Assembly (NCBI RefSeq): GCF_010093535.1
Contig: NW_022985167.1
Coordinates: 1,929,522 to 1,993,521 of the forward strand
Direction of reading: 5' to 3'
DNA from: Lindgomyces ingoldianus
Taxonomy: Eukaryota; Ascomycota; Dothideomycetes; Pleosporales; Lindgomycetaceae
DNA length: 64,000 nucleotides
Positions 45,991 to 58,500 of the stretch are shown piece by piece. Under the pieces are notes generated by a model. It searched no databases, was not told the DNA's origin, and saw nothing but the letters and a program-made list of their open reading frames with translations. Each line of letters begins with the position of its first letter. Positions within the stretch are counted from its first letter, which is position 1. Position numbers and translations under genes: made by a program.

Positions 45991-46049
45991 TCTTCACTTG
46001 CTCATCCTTGCGATCATTAAAAGTGACGTCGCACGTTTTTGAACGGTAG

Positions 46050-47170
46050 ATGTTGAGCTAATGAAAATCTTCAGCAGATGTGAGTTCAGTGCTTCTGGCA
46101 CTGCGATTTTTCAATCGCCCCAAGCGCCCCGAGGCGTTGCTGTATTGGCTGTACATGGAATGATTCGTATTAGGGCCTTGATGATTCTTGCCGCTTAACC
46201 ACACAATAGCGGATGTAGAGTTGGAATGCAAGCAACCACGTTGATAAGAGCCAGCTCGACCCAAGATCATATTATCAGCGGAATGGCATCGACTATGGAG
46301 GCGTGAGTCTTCGCAGATCAGATTACGGAAACCCTCCAAAGACTTACAAGTGTAGTAGATCTTCATTATTGAGCAAACACTAGCGAAAAACCCAGCACTC
46401 AACGCAACGCCGACGCTGATCTTCTCTTTGAGGCTGATTCTGACTTGACTGATGTAGAGCCAGGGCAGAATAGCGAACACAAAGTTGTTTACTGCGCTAG
46501 TTACTACGCTAGTAACTGAATGATACGTTAATATTAAGATTTGCGAATACCTTGAATGGATGCTAGACGAAACGCCAGTGAGGAATCCCCAATCAATGGC
46601 GATCCTAGGATCCCAGAATGGTCTTCCTTCAATTGAATGGTCCCATTGAAACGCTACAGGCCGGCACTGGGCTATGATTAAGATTGCATCGAAGGAGAAG
46701 AATGCAGCTTTGGCGGCCACAAATGTCAACAGAATCCATCGCAGCTTCTTCCCAGGGAAAGGCCGTATTAGCAGGTATGCGATCGAGGCTTTACCGGAAG
46801 GGGACGAGGAGATAGCGAGTACCTGCCCGACGACCTCTGCCTGCACGGCTGAGACATATTGCGGTAATGTCAGGTCATAGATATGTTTGCCGTAACCACG
46901 ACTGACAGAATCAAATATAGCGGTACTGCAGCCAAGAATCAGGAACTAGAGTTGAACGAGGTTAGCTGACAGGGACTCAACGGTATGCATGACACGGAGA
47001 AAAGAGCATGTCCAAGTCAGGACAATCAATCCATCGTCGAGCTAAAGCAAGGCCTGATGACGGTTCGAGTGAATACTCGAGTGAAGAAGAAGGTACCGCC
47101 AAGAGGAAATCACAACTCCCAGCACCAAGGGTCCGTTATCCACAACTCCGTCAGCCATAGCGAGAGAGCG
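46050..47170 (-). pseudogene. SAT4/PTH11-like rhodopsin-domain membrane protein, pseudogene
   Basis: The minus strand from 46905 reads AIFDSVSRGYGKHIYDLTLP, QYVSAVQAEVVGQVLAISS, KLRWILLTFVAAKAAFFSFD, AQCRPVAFQWDHSIEGR, WDPRIAIDWGFLTG, then NNFVFAILPWLYISQVRISL and KEKISVGVALSAGFFASVCS. These are conserved segments of the fungal seven-TM SAT4 family. The next segment needs a frame change (ALINVVACIPTLHPLL near 46250-46190) and contains TGA and TAA stops. An N-terminal exon remnant (DDGLIVLTW) lies at about 47010-47050, also out of frame. The longest open frame (46058-46846) thus mixes true coding with frameshifted sequence. Members are often near effector or metabolite genes. Confidence 0.75.
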
Positions 47171-47389
47171 AGAAACTCAGGATAAGGACAATCGGTGGAA
47201 GAAGAACAATCGCAAGGGAAAATAAGATGTGAGCAAATGCTTTGCGCAGTCAAGATGCCAATAAGGAGTGCAAAGACTAGTCGTCACATGCGTCTGCGCC
47301 GTAGGAATGTGGTGAACTTGACCGGGTAAATGCAGGGGGGAAATGCAACTTTCCAGAGAACAGCTTGATAAGTCCAATAGGAACTGCTA

Positions 47390-47660
47390 TTCCCCGTAAC
47401 GCCCCGCATCTCATCCTTTAGTTTCGCCCCTACTGTGGTATTAGGCATAAGTAGTGTACCTGGCCGGTGCGGTGGTAGGCCTCTAAACCTCCTATTTGTT
47501 TTGTTTTTAACTAAAGCTCAGAGCACAGGAGGATGATGAATCAGCGGGATATCAATCATTCATTGGTGAAAATATTCTGCAATAGCCTTTGCTTACCCCT
47601 GCCCCGCATTTCGCCCTTTGGTTTCATCCCTACCCCCATCTTGGGTATAGTACGCACATC
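47390..47660. repeat. Diverged direct repeat, about 70 bp, two copies 198 bp apart
   Basis: 47398-47460 (CCCCGCATCTCATCCTTTAG, then TTTCGCCCCTACTGTGG) resembles 47599-47660 (CCCCGCATTTCGCCCTTTGG, then TTTCATCCCTACCCCC). Origin unclear. Confidence 0.5.
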
Positions 47661-47767
47661 CGGAGATGGTGCATTTCTTGGCTGACTGTGGCGGCCTGTG
47701 AATGGAAGGTGCCTCTGACGGTAGATTTCAGACGCCTTGAGAACTGTCAAGATTGTGATAACAAGAA

Positions 47768-48390
47768 CTAGCGGGCTGATTGATTGTTATTAATCAAGCC
47801 CCGGAGTGGGGTTGAAAAGGCCATCTCTGACTTGCAGATGTCGGTGGTACGACTGATATTTGTTAGTTCATTTTGCAGGTCTGGCACAGAATCTGCATGT
47901 TGCCTCCAACGCCTCGGGTGCGTCAACCGCAGAATATGCAATGCTAAACCCCGAAGTCTCCAAAGCAGGAATTTTCGCAATTGCGAAGAGGTGAGAAGTT
48001 CGAGAGTTGGGCTTGCGCTGCAGGCTCTCTCCAGTGGATCGGTTTCTGTGAAGCTATTAGGAGCACTAGATGCATGAGGAACTGGATTGATTGCTAAAGG
48101 AGTGTACTTAGGGGTAAGTCTTGGCAACGTGTGACTATCATGTGAGCCATGCGTGACTACTGCAAACAGTTTCAGTGCTATCGGCACTGGGAATCGTTTC
48201 TTGACGTTCCTTCGCCACAAGATACCGGCCTGGGAGATCCTTCATAATAGCCGATAGTAAGCGGTGAAATTTGTCAAATTGTGTCCAGTTTCGTTACTCA
48301 AGTAGTCATCGCAAACCTTCCATATGTCGGCGACTACATCCTCGAAAAGCCTAAGTATGTCTTCGCTGGTATCATTAGCTGAGGAATTGT
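47768..48390 (-). pseudogene. Unidentified coding remnant
   Basis: The minus strand from about 48390 reads NSSANDTSEDILRLFEDVVA, DIWKVCDDYL, then YYRLL and a TGA. It is then open for 150 codons to 47768 (ILWRRNVKKRFPVPIALKLF, later SPTLELLTSSQLRKFLLWRL). I recognise no domain. It could be a fragment of a regulatory or metabolite-cluster gene, since a methyltransferase remnant is next to it. Weakly supported. Confidence 0.3.
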
Positions 48391-48429
48391 TGGCTCATGC
48401 GTGAGAGGAATTTGGAGATGATGCGGGAG

Positions 48430-49125
48430 AGCTAGATCAAAGCGCATTTAGTCGGTATAACAGCGGGCGATTACTATTCACCGTCCTAGCTGAAGAGCCG
48501 AACGAGCCCATCGATTCGACTTGGCAATGAAATTTGCCGTTGAGGGTAAAGAGTTCAACTCCTTCGGCGTCGTCAAAGCATTCGACTGGTAGACACTAGA
48601 CAAGCCTGGTTCATGACTTGTCGATCTCAGCGGCGGACATGGCCAGATCTCCCAAGCATTGGCCAAGCACACTCAGAACTTGACTTTCACAATCCGCGAT
48701 CTTTCGCACGTTGTAGAGCAAGGTAGGGCAGCACTTCCATCCGAATCCAAGGGACAAATCTCTTTCGAGACGCAAAACTTCAAGAAGCCACAACCGTCGA
48801 AAAAACTCCCGTATGCATATCTAATTAGCCGATGTCTTCGCAACTGGAGCGATTGCCATAGTGCGGTCATACTTCGGGATCTGGTTCCAGGGCTCAAGAC
48901 CAGTTCGAAAGTACTGGTTTGGGACTCGGTATTAGTCGATAGACCCGTTAAAAAGTTATCCGAGAAGTTCAATTTGCAGCAGGACTTCATCATGGCAACA
49001 ATTCAAATGGCAAGGACCGATCGATGGAAGAGTTTAGACAACCTTTATAGCTGAGCGATTCACGTTTCAAAATCGAGAACGTACGAAGACCTGAAGAGTG
49101 CAAGCTCAGTATGATTGAAGTAGCA
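48430..49125 (+). pseudogene. O-methyltransferase (fungal SAM-dependent, class of PF00891), pseudogene
   Basis: Segments in order on plus but in changing frames: SAFSRYNSGRLLFTVLAEEP; RFDLAMKFAVEGKEFNSFGV and VKAFDW with a TAG; LVDLSGGHGQISQALAKHTQ (SAM motif I, first Gly of GGGxG replaced by Ser); LTFTIRDLSHVVEQGRAALP; PYAYLISRCLRNWSD; AVILRDLVPGLK; KVLVWDSVLVDRP; FNLQQDFIMATIQ; then in a third frame RPEECKLSMIEVAW. This is the catalytic half of a secondary-metabolism O-methyltransferase. At least two frameshifts and four stops make it non-functional. The N-terminal dimerisation half was not found. Confidence 0.8.
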
Positions 49126-49830
49126 TGGATCGGCCATAACCAACACTGTGTGGCTTGGATATTTCTATGACTCCTAGCATAAGTTTCCGCCCCTTCTACC
49201 CTTAGTCGCCATATTTCTTTACCAATCGAGCGGTTGCCCGAGCTCTTGGGTCGTTGGATACATATTTCCAACCTGCTCGGTTGAGATCAAAGTCTTGACA
49301 TCGTACATTCTACGCGTAGGGTAGATGAACTTGCCTCATCTACCTCGGGGGTTGTAAAGCCCGGGGCGGAAAGAGATGCACCTTACATAGTTAGAGCATG
49401 TGAGGCCGAAAGCACTGCATACTGTACTGTGTACTGATAACATGCATGCGGCTACATGCGGTGTGAAGATGACTCGTGCCGCAGAAATGCAGTGACGTAA
49501 TTTCCTTCTCACCCGCATCATGCATCCGTATCACAAAGCAAACATCCGACTTACCCCGCTGCGCCTCCTGAACAAGTGCGGCAGGTGCTTACAGTCCGCT
49601 TTCTAGGGAGAATAATGGATAAAAACCGTGAGCCCAGGTAGCCTAGCCTTCCCGCTCAGATGCTGCCATTATATGATAGTGAGAACCTCTGAATACTACC
49701 GTACCGCGATCGGTAATTTTATTACCTATTGTTTTTTCATACCTCTCCAATACAGAAGGGCAACTCTTTTGACCTTTCCAATCACACGTGATTAGGACCC
49801 AATTGTAGAATCCCCTTAGCCCTTATCAAG
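49126..49830. other. Intergenic region upstream of the scytalone-dehydratase-like gene
   Basis: GC-normal, no supported gene. TTATC and AT-rich tracts at 49660-49760 may belong to the downstream promoter, but no specific site can be claimed. Confidence 0.4.
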
Positions 49831-50371
49831 ATGTCTACGGATATTGCGACCTCAGGTCTGAGTTCCCACACGGACTGTATACATTATCGTATTGTTAATG
49901 GGCCTTGATCCAGACTATCTTGCCATACGCAACATTGCTTTTGAATGGTCTGAAAGCTATGACAACAAGGACTGGGAACGGCTCCAAAAGATCCTTGCCC
50001 CCTCAATACGGCTTGACTTTCGTAGCCTTCGAGGCGAGTTACACGAGAACTTGTCTCCAGATGAGTATGTCGCTATCCTCTCAAGCACGAAGCTGTTGGG
50101 CGACCCGCGAATGAAAACCCAACACTTCCTGGGCGCGTCGAAATGGGAGCGTTTGAATGATGGGTCGGTAAAAGTTGATCATCAGATTCGGGTGGCGCAC
50201 CAGCGCTATAAGAATGAGGATCTTGCAGAGGTAGTAAATAAGGGGCATGGACATGGGGTGACGCAGCACTTTTATAGGAAGTTCAATGAGACGTGGAAAC
50301 TAGTTGGTGTTGCGCCAAGCCTGAACTGGTTTGAATACGATCTATTCGGGACGCTTAACCCGCCGGATTAG
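49831..50371 (+). CDS. Scytalone dehydratase-like protein
   Basis: Two exons: 49831-49855 and 49914-50371, joined across a 58-bp GT-AG intron to give 160 residues. The spliced start reads MSTDIATSDYLAIRNIAFEW, which aligns with the family's N-terminus better than the unspliced ATG at 49892. Further blocks: SYDNKDWERLQKILAPSIR, PDEYVAILSSTKLLGDPRMK, TQHFLGASKWERL, IRVAHQRYKNEDL, GHGHGVTQHFYRKFNETWKL and PSLNWFEYDLF. The YDNKDW, H of TQHFLGA and H of AHQRY correspond to the known active-site region (Tyr/Asp and two His). Scytalone dehydratase removes water from scytalone and vermelone in DHN-melanin synthesis; relatives act in other polyketide pathways. No stop or frameshift, and length matches the family (about 160-185). 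Neighbouring metabolite-type genes are dead. Confidence 0.85.
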
Positions 50372-50748
50372 GGATCTTAATGGTATGTTTTGCCGTTGCG
50401 ATATTGAGGGGGGGAGGGAGTAAAAAATGCTAGAGTAATTGAGTGCGGTGAGCCTTTGTGTTACTTATGTATCCCGCACTTAGGCTAGAAGGGTTTTTAA
50501 GGAGAGTCACACGATTCTACTAGACCACAATCTGGATTCTTGTTGTTAGTTGGATATATACTTCAGTCAATCCTGTTGTCACTTGTCTACATTCTGGCGC
50601 AGACGCTGGTCTGCCTAGTTCCGCTTCTTATATGAGCTCGAAACATTAATCATGTATGGCTAAATACAGCGCTAATTCCCAGCAACATAATTAAAGGCTT
50701 GCCGGAAACAACATTGCCGCCATATTTAATATAATATATAATGTCTAA
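50372..50748. other. 3' flank of the dehydratase gene
   Basis: No gene. The AT-rich compartment resumes at about 50730. Confidence 0.5.
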
Positions 50749-50750
50749 TA

Positions 50751-50966
50751 ACGTACACCACAGGCGAGTTGCTCACACACCTAAGTTCCTTACTTTTACT
50801 AAAACTCTACTAAACTACTCTTCTTACACTAATGCATTCCTAACAACACTACTTAGATGTGCTAAAAGAATGTTAAATACAGCTTATACTTTAGGCTTTT
50901 AAATAAAATATAACACTTTTAAAGTAAACCATTTGCTTATATAGGCTGCTTGCTTGTAAAATACGT
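50751..50966. mobile_element. Very short pogo subfamily-1 MITE (216 bp)
   Basis: Left TIR ACGTACACCACAGGCGAG and a decayed right TIR ending AATACGT, with TA at 50749-50750 and 50967-50968. Nothing of the transposase remains. Confidence 0.7.
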
Positions 50967-50968
50967 TA

Positions 50969-51340
50969 ATTAACTTTTAATATAATGTAAACTATTACAA
51001 AGCTAGATAAAATCTCTTAGCGTAACTAATACTATAAATAAAAACATATTTTTTATTTATAAATAAAACGTTTATGTACAATATGCTTATATTTACTTTT
51101 ACTACTTCTTTTTTTTAATATATATAAGTGTTACAACAAGTCTTTTTATAGTTTTTATAGCGCTATGAACTTAGTAGAGCTAGTTGAGCATAATTTCTAC
51201 TATAGTCCTTCTTAGATATTTCTACTATAATCCTTCTTAGAAAATTAGATGCTGCTTATATTTTAGTAGCTATGTATAATGCTTTTATATTTTACTTTAT
51301 TATTTTACTTTACTAAATTTACTCTTTTTTACACTTTTTA
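50969..51340. other. AT-rich RIPed spacer
   Basis: No recognisable element. Short duplicated phrase TTCTACTATAGTCCTTCTTAG and TTTCTACTATAATCCTTC at 51196-51240. Confidence 0.5.
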
Positions 51341-51342
51341 TA

Positions 51343-52441
51343 ACGTACTTTACAGGCGAGTTGCTTACACACCTAAGTTGCTTACTTTTGCTAAGACTCT
51401 ACTAAACTATTCTTCTTATACTAATGCATTCCCTATAACACTACTTAGACATGCTAAAAGAATGTTAGATATAGCTTACACTTTAAGCTTTTAAATAAAA
51501 CATAAAACTTTTAAAAAAATATGCTATAGCTATATGCAAAGTTTTATAAAAGATAATAAATAACTATAGTGCTAAATAACTTTTATAAGCTAATTCTATA
51601 GCTAAATTATAAAAGCTAAGTAATAAAAAGAAGTAGGTAATTATTAAAACTATACTTAAGCTATATGCGTAAAAAATTTCCCCTTAAATAGTATTTATAG
51701 CTAATATAGCTAATTTTTTACACGCTAAGCATAATCTAGGCTATGTTTATATAAACTAGCCTAGTATGTTTATAAAGTGTTATTTAGAGCTTAAAGTAAA
51801 GTTTTAAGTGTAAGTATAGTTAAAAGATATTTAGCTAATTATAAACTTTATTTTACTAAAGTTATATGTATTATTATTCTAGATACTATACTTAGCTTTA
51901 ATATTCTTTATAAGGCTAAACCTGCTTTAAATTACTCTAAAACTTTTATAAAAAGCTTTTTTATAGTTATACTTACACTTAAATATTACTTTAAGCTTTA
52001 AATAATGCTTTAAAATATACTAAGCTAGTTTATGTAAACATAGCCTAGATTATGCTTAGCATATAAAGAATTAGCTATATTAGCTATAAATGCTATCTAA
52101 AGGGAAATTTCTTACACATATAGCTTAAGTATAGTTTTAATAATTACCTACTTTTTATATTACTTAGCCTTTATAATTTAGCTATAAAATTAGCTTATAA
52201 AGGTTATCTAGCGCTATAGTTATTTATTATTTTTTTATAAAACTTTATATATAACTATAGTATATTTTTTTAAAAGTTTTATGTCTTATTTAAAAGCTTA
52301 AAGTGTAAGCTATATCTAACATTCTTTTAGCACGTCTAAGTAGTGTTATAAGAAATGCATTAGTATAAAAAGAGTAGTTTAGTAGGGTCTTAGTAAAAGT
52401 AAGTAACTTAGGTGTGTAAGCAACTTGCCTGTAAAGTATAT
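51343..52441. mobile_element. Palindromic pogo subfamily-1 derivative (1099 bp)
   Basis: Arms of about 480 bp (51343-51825 and 51960-52441) are inverted copies of the same TIR plus N-terminal transposase region. The ~135-bp spacer carries the following transposase codons in minus sense. TA on both sides. Differences between the arms are transitions. Confidence 0.88.
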
Positions 52442-52586
52442 TACTTACTTACTTTTACTACTTACTTTTTAAGCTTTTTAAGCTTAGTTTTTATTAGTAT
52501 ATTTTTATAGCATTAGCTTAGCTTTTTTAATAAAATATAAAAGGCTTTCTTAAAGTAAAGTTAGTAATTATATAAAACAATATATA

Positions 52587-53684
52587 ACGTACTTCACAGG
52601 CGAGTTGCTTACACACCTAAGTTGCTTACTTTTGCTAAGACTCTACTAAACTACTCTTTCTACACTAATGCATTCCCTATAACACTACTTAGACATGCTA
52701 AAAGAATGTTAGATATAGCTTACACTTTAAGCTTTTAAATAAATATAAAACTTTTAAAGAAATATACTATAGCTATATATAAAGTCTTATAAAAGATAAT
52801 AAATAACTATAGCACTAGATAACTTTTATAAGCTAATTTTACAGCTAAATTATAAAAGCTAAGTAATAAAAAAAAGTAGGTAATTATTAAGACTATACTT
52901 AAGCTATATACATAAGAAATTTCCTCTTAAATAGCATTTATAGCTAATATAGCTAATTCTTTACACGCTAAGTATAATCTAGGCTATGTTTACATAAACT
53001 AGCCTAGTATGTTTATAAAGTGTTATTTAAAGCTTAAAGTAAAGTTTTAAGCATAAGTATAGTTAAAAGATATTTAGCTAATTATAAACTTTATTTTACT
53101 AAAGTTATATGTGTTATTATTTTAAATACTATACTTAGCTTTAATATTCTTTATAAAGCTAAACCTGCTTTAAATTACTTTAGAACTCTTATAAAAGCTT
53201 TTTTATAGTTATACTTACACTTAAATATTACTTTAAGCTTTAAATAACACTTTATAAACATACTAGGCTAGTTTATATAAACATAGCCTAGATTATACTT
53301 AGCGCATAAAGAATTAGCTATATTAGCTATAAATGCTATTTAAGAGAAAATCTTTTGTGTATATAGCTTAAGTATAGTCTTAATAATTACCTACTTTTTT
53401 TTATTACCTAGCCTTTATAATTTAGCTGTAGAATTAGCTTATAAAGGTTATCTAGCGCTATAGTTATTTATTATTTTTTATAAAACTTTATATATAGCTA
53501 TAGCACATTTTTTTAAAAGTTTTATGTTTTATTTAAAAGCTTAAAGTGTAAGCTATATCTAACATTCTTTTAGCACATCTAAGTAGTATTATAGAGAATG
53601 CATTAGTGTAGAAAGAGTAGTTTAGTAGGGTCTTAGCAAAAGTAAGTAACTTAGGTGTGTAAGCAACTTGCCTGTGAAGTATGT
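52587..53684. mobile_element. Palindromic pogo subfamily-1 derivative (1098 bp)
   Basis: Same structure, spacer and orientation as 51343-52441, 145 bp downstream of it. TA at 52585-52586 and 53685-53686. Left TIR ACGTACTTCACAGGCGAG. Confidence 0.88.
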
Positions 53685-53874
53685 TATATAAACCTTAACT
53701 ATAATTTAAATTTATATAAATTACTTAAGGTTTTTAAGTACTATAGCGTTTTTAGTAAAGAGACTAGTAGCAGGGTACATAGCTATATATTAGAAAAATT
53801 AAGAATTACTTATATATAAATAAAAATTAATCTATATGCTTTAAAAGTTTTTTTATAGTTATTTTATATAAATA

Positions 53875-54450
53875 ACGTACCTAACAGGTTAGCTAGCCAC
53901 ACAGGTTAGCCGGCCACTTTTGCTAAGCCCCTACTAAACTCTACCTATCTATATAATGCTTTAACAATAACACTAGATTAAATTTTCTAAAAAACATTAA
54001 ATACAGCTTACTTTTTAGGCTTTTAAATAAGACTTAAAACTCTTTTTATAACACACTATAGCTATTTATAATGTTTTTTACATAATACTAAGCAATTAAC
54101 ACGCTAGACAGCCTTTATAAGTAAAATGCTAGCCTAAATTAAGAAATCTAACTAAGCTTAAAAAAAAAGTAGTTATTAAGTATATACTTAAGCTTATTAC
54201 ACGCAGATTTTTTTTTAGGCTTATAGCTATAGCTAATATAGCTAATTTCTTACCTGTAGAGTGTAATCTAGGCTAGGTTAGCTTAAACTAGCCTAGTATG
54301 TAGGTTAAGCACTACTCTAAGTTTATAATAAAGTTTAATTATAAGTATAATTATAAAAAAGCGCTTTATAAGAATCTAGAGGTTATCTAAGGCTAGTTTT
54401 ACCTAGTAGCTAACATAAAAGCTAAGTATAGTATTTAAGATAAAAACATA
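53875..54450 (+). mobile_element. Left part of a pogo subfamily-2 element, truncated
   Basis: TIR ACGTACCTAACAGGTTAGCT at 53875 and N-terminal transposase to about the IKAKY block. It then stops where the next pogo copy begins. The missing right part is not found after 61775, so it was lost. Confidence 0.8.
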
Positions 54451-55249
54451 TAACGTACCTAACAGGTTAGCCGGCCACACGGGTTGGCCGGCCACTTTTG
54501 CTAAGCCCCCACCACACTCTACCTATCTACATAATGCCTTAACAACAACACTAGATTAAATCTTCTAAAGAACGTTAGATACAGCTTGCTCTTTAGGCTC
54601 TTAAATAAGACTTAAAACTCTCCTTATAACGCGCTGCAGCTATCTATAATGTCTCTTATACAACACTAAGCAATTAACGCGCTAGACAGCCTTTAGAAGC
54701 AGAATGCTAGCCTAAATTAAGGAATCTAACTAAGCTTAAAAAAAAGGTAGTTATTAAGTATATACTTAAGCTTACTACACACAGATTTCCCTTTAGGCTT
54801 ACAGCTATAGCTAATATAGCTAATTTCTTGCGCGCAGAGCGCAATCTAGGCTAGGTTAGCTTAAACTAGCCTAGTATGTAGGTTAAGCACTACCCTAAGT
54901 TTATAATAAAGCTTAATTATAAGTATAATTATAAAAGAGTGCTTTATAAGGATCTAGAGGTTATTTAGGGCTAGTTTTGCCTAGTAGCTAACATAAAAGC
55001 TAAGTATAGTATCTAGAATAAAGACATGTATAACTTTAACAAGTTAAGCTTTATAATAGGCTAGATATTAACTAGAGCAGTTATTACAGCTTTAGAGAGA
55101 TAAGGACAGCTAAAGGCAATATAGTAAAGTAATAGGAAGTAGATAATAGTTATCTAAAGTATTAACATAGTAAAGTAGGCTATTCTACTCTTTATTATCT
55201 TTAAGGGCTGCTATTACTTCTTTACTTAGTATAAGAAGGAGAATCTGCC

Positions 55250-55567
55250 TGTCACAATTGTGCACAAGTAAGGTTATAGAGCTTCACAGAGGTCTAGTTT
55301 AATTACTACGTGAGGTATTATAGTAGGTACAAGATGTTATGTAAGGAACAAGAAAGTTTAGAAGAAAATTAGTAATTAAATACTTAGCTTAAAAGTCTAA
55401 GTACTTTAGGTATAAATTAAGCTTATTTTAAGTTTAGTTAGTGTTAAGGCAGTTTATGCTTAAGTTTATGTCTATGTTATGTTATATTTATGTTAAACAT
55501 GCACTAATAATACTCTAGTACACGTCTAATATAGTTATGTCTAGGATCTAGGGAGGATACTGTAACA
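55250..55567 (-). repeat. 3' LTR (element sense) of the gypsy copy, 318 bp
   Basis: TGTCACAATTGTGCAC start and GATACTGTAACA end on plus. Preceded by CTGCC. Confidence 0.95.
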
Positions 55568-55581
55568 GTACCCCCCCTCTT
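55568..55581 (-). other. Polypurine tract of the gypsy element
   Basis: Minus strand AAGAGGGGGGGTAC abuts the LTR edge at 55567, the expected site of plus-strand priming. Confidence 0.8.
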
Positions 55582-58500
55582 ATTAGAAAGGGAATCCTTT
55601 ACATTAGTAGTTCTAGCATTAAGTTGTTTTTATTAGGGTATAAGTTTAGTTTAGATAGGTATTAGGTGTAGAATTAAGTTACTGTAGAGTTTTTTTATAA
55701 GGCTTTTATAAGTTCTTATAACAGTTTGTTGTATCTAGTCTATTTTATAAAGTATTTATAGATATGTTTTTTTTTATTAAACTAGATTTATTTAATATCT
55801 TTTATAACATATTCTAGTTTATTATTTATAATAATAAGTTTAGGTAGTAGGTTTAGCTATTTAAGTAGATAGTTAGATTTAGAGGCTGCTTAGCGCAGTA
55901 ATAATACATAGAACACAGGGTGTATTTTTATGCTGTTAGGTAGGATTAATTAGTAAGCATGCAATAAAACTATATAAGCTACTATAAAGGGGCTAAAGTT
56001 CTTTTAATTAAGTTTCTTTAATTATTAGTTTATTTAGATATTTCTAGTGTCTAGCTAGACTTTCTTGCTAGCTGCATACATAAGGGCAGAGGTTTAGAAT
56101 TAGTTTATGTACTCTTGTTAAAAAGCTTAAGCTTATATAAGCTTTTTATAAACATATTTAAATATATTTTAAATTTTATTAATAAGTCTATTTACATCTA
56201 TTACTTATATAGATTAATAAGTTAGTTAGGGGGTATTTAAAAGTAGTTTAAATTTTATTTAAAAGTAGTATCTATAGTTTGCTAAAAACAGAGATACTTA
56301 TATTAATTTAGATGTTATGTTATTAGCTTTAAACTGTGCTATAGCTAACTATTTTACCTAGGCTATAGTAAACCTATATGTATTAGTAGAATAACTAGGC
56401 TATATTAGGGGCAGTTATAGAGGAACATAGTATTAAGTGTTAATACTTAGTTAAGTAATTAACAACTACTATAATATTTATATACCTTTTAGATAAAGGT
56501 AGGTTTATAATAAAATTAATTAATATATCTTTTTAAGCTTATTTAAAGATTAAGAGTAGTTTAAGTAGGCTATTATACCTTTCTTAAAAGGCCTTTACTT
56601 TACAGTAAGTATAGCAACATAATACATATTAGTGTACAGTATAGAACATGCAGGGCTAGTAGTACTCTCTCTGTAGTAGGTTAAGAGTCTTTCCTCTGCC
56701 TAGGTGTCCTCTAATAGGTAAGTTATGTATAATTTAAAGTAGTTTAATTTTTAGTTTGTTAGAATTAAAGATTATAAGTTAGTTATAGTAATATAGCTTA
56801 CTATTTTAGTTTTTATAGTTAGCTAGTGTTACCTTTTTTAACTAACTAGCGCTGTTTTAGAGTAAGTCTAAAGTTTTTTAAATAAATTTATTATTTAAAT
56901 ACTTATTAGTAATAATTTAATTAATTATTTAATTTATTTTATTTAAGTTAAGGTCTAAAAATAGCTTAAGTTAAAGTAAAGTTTAGTGTTAAGCTTTTTA
57001 CACTTCTTTTTAAATAAAGATGTTTTAGAATTACCTTATAAAAGCATCTAGTTTCCCTTTATTTTAACTAGAATAATAAGTAATCTTAAAATTAAAATAA
57101 AATAGGTATTTAGACTAATAGGCTTATTAGTAGCTAAGTTGTTTTATAGTTACAAAGTACTGTAAGTTCTTATAGTTAAATAGAACCTATATTAGATGCG
57201 CTACACTTTCTAGTTTAAGTTGCTATTATTTAAAGCAGCGTACTATAGCAAGTAATTTCTTATTATAGATCTTATAATTACCTTCTACAGGACTTATTCT
57301 TTTTAAGAAATATGTAATAGGCCTAATAGTCCTATCTAGCTTAGTCTAAGAGAGAACTTCTACTACTACATAGTCTAAGGCATTAGCTTTTATAAGTATT
57401 AGTAGTTTAAAGTTAAAGTAGTAGAGTATTAAAGCTTTAGTAAAAGCTTTTTTTAGCTAGTTAAAAAACTATTAGTAATTTAAGTTAAAGTTAAATTAAA
57501 TCTTTTTTTTAGTAAGTGTAATTATAAGGCTTACTTACTGTAAAAAGTTATTAATAAATTATTAATAAAAGTTAGTAAATTTTATAAAAGCTTAAACATT
57601 TTTTATATTTTTTAGGTATTACTAATTTAGCATAGTCTAAACCTTAATAGGGTCTATTTAGATGCTATTTATAGAGATTACATATTTTAAATATGTAACC
57701 TTTAATTAGTAGAACTTACATTTGTCTATGTTAAGTTATAGACCTACTTCTTTTATAGCTTTTAGCACTAGGCGTACATGCTGTTTGTGCTCTAAAAGGC
57801 TATTACTGTAGATTAAAATGTTGTTAATATATATAGTGTAAAACATGTCTAAGTAAGGTTAAAGTAAGTTGTTTATAAAATGTTAAAAAGTACTAGGCGT
57901 GTTAGCTAAGCTAAAGGGCATTACTAGGTACTTAAATAGTTTATATTAGGTCTAAAATGCTGTTAGCTACTTATTACTTTTTACTATTCTTAGCTTATTA
58001 AAAGTAGTAATAATATTTAACTTTATAAAATACTTTACTTTACTTAGTTAGCTTAAAGTTTCTTATAAAAAAAAAATTAAGTATTAGTTTTTAGTAACAG
58101 CATTTAGTCTTTAGTAGTTAACATAGAATTAAAGCCTACTTCTAAGTTTCTTTATAAATAGTATAAGTAATACTACTAGTAAAAAGCTAGCTTAAATAAA
58201 CTTTTTTTTTAAGTTCTTATTAAAGTATTTTTAAAGCACTTTTAATTTATTTAGTAACATTTTATATAGTAGCTTATAACTAGGTTATTTACTAGGCTTA
58301 AAAGTTATTTAGTAATTATATAGACATTATATTAAAAGCTTATTAGACTTATCTTAGAAAAAAACATATAATAAGTTATAGTAGTTTTAAGGGACTATTA
58401 TCTTTAAGTTAGTATATTTTTAGAAAGCTAAAGCTTAGTCTATATTAGAAATTATAACTGCATAGATTTTATAATCTAGTTATTAAGCTAGAGTTATAAA

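Noticed and set aside
48673..48993. 106-codon minus-strand frame
   Set aside because: Antisense shadow of the O-methyltransferase remnant.
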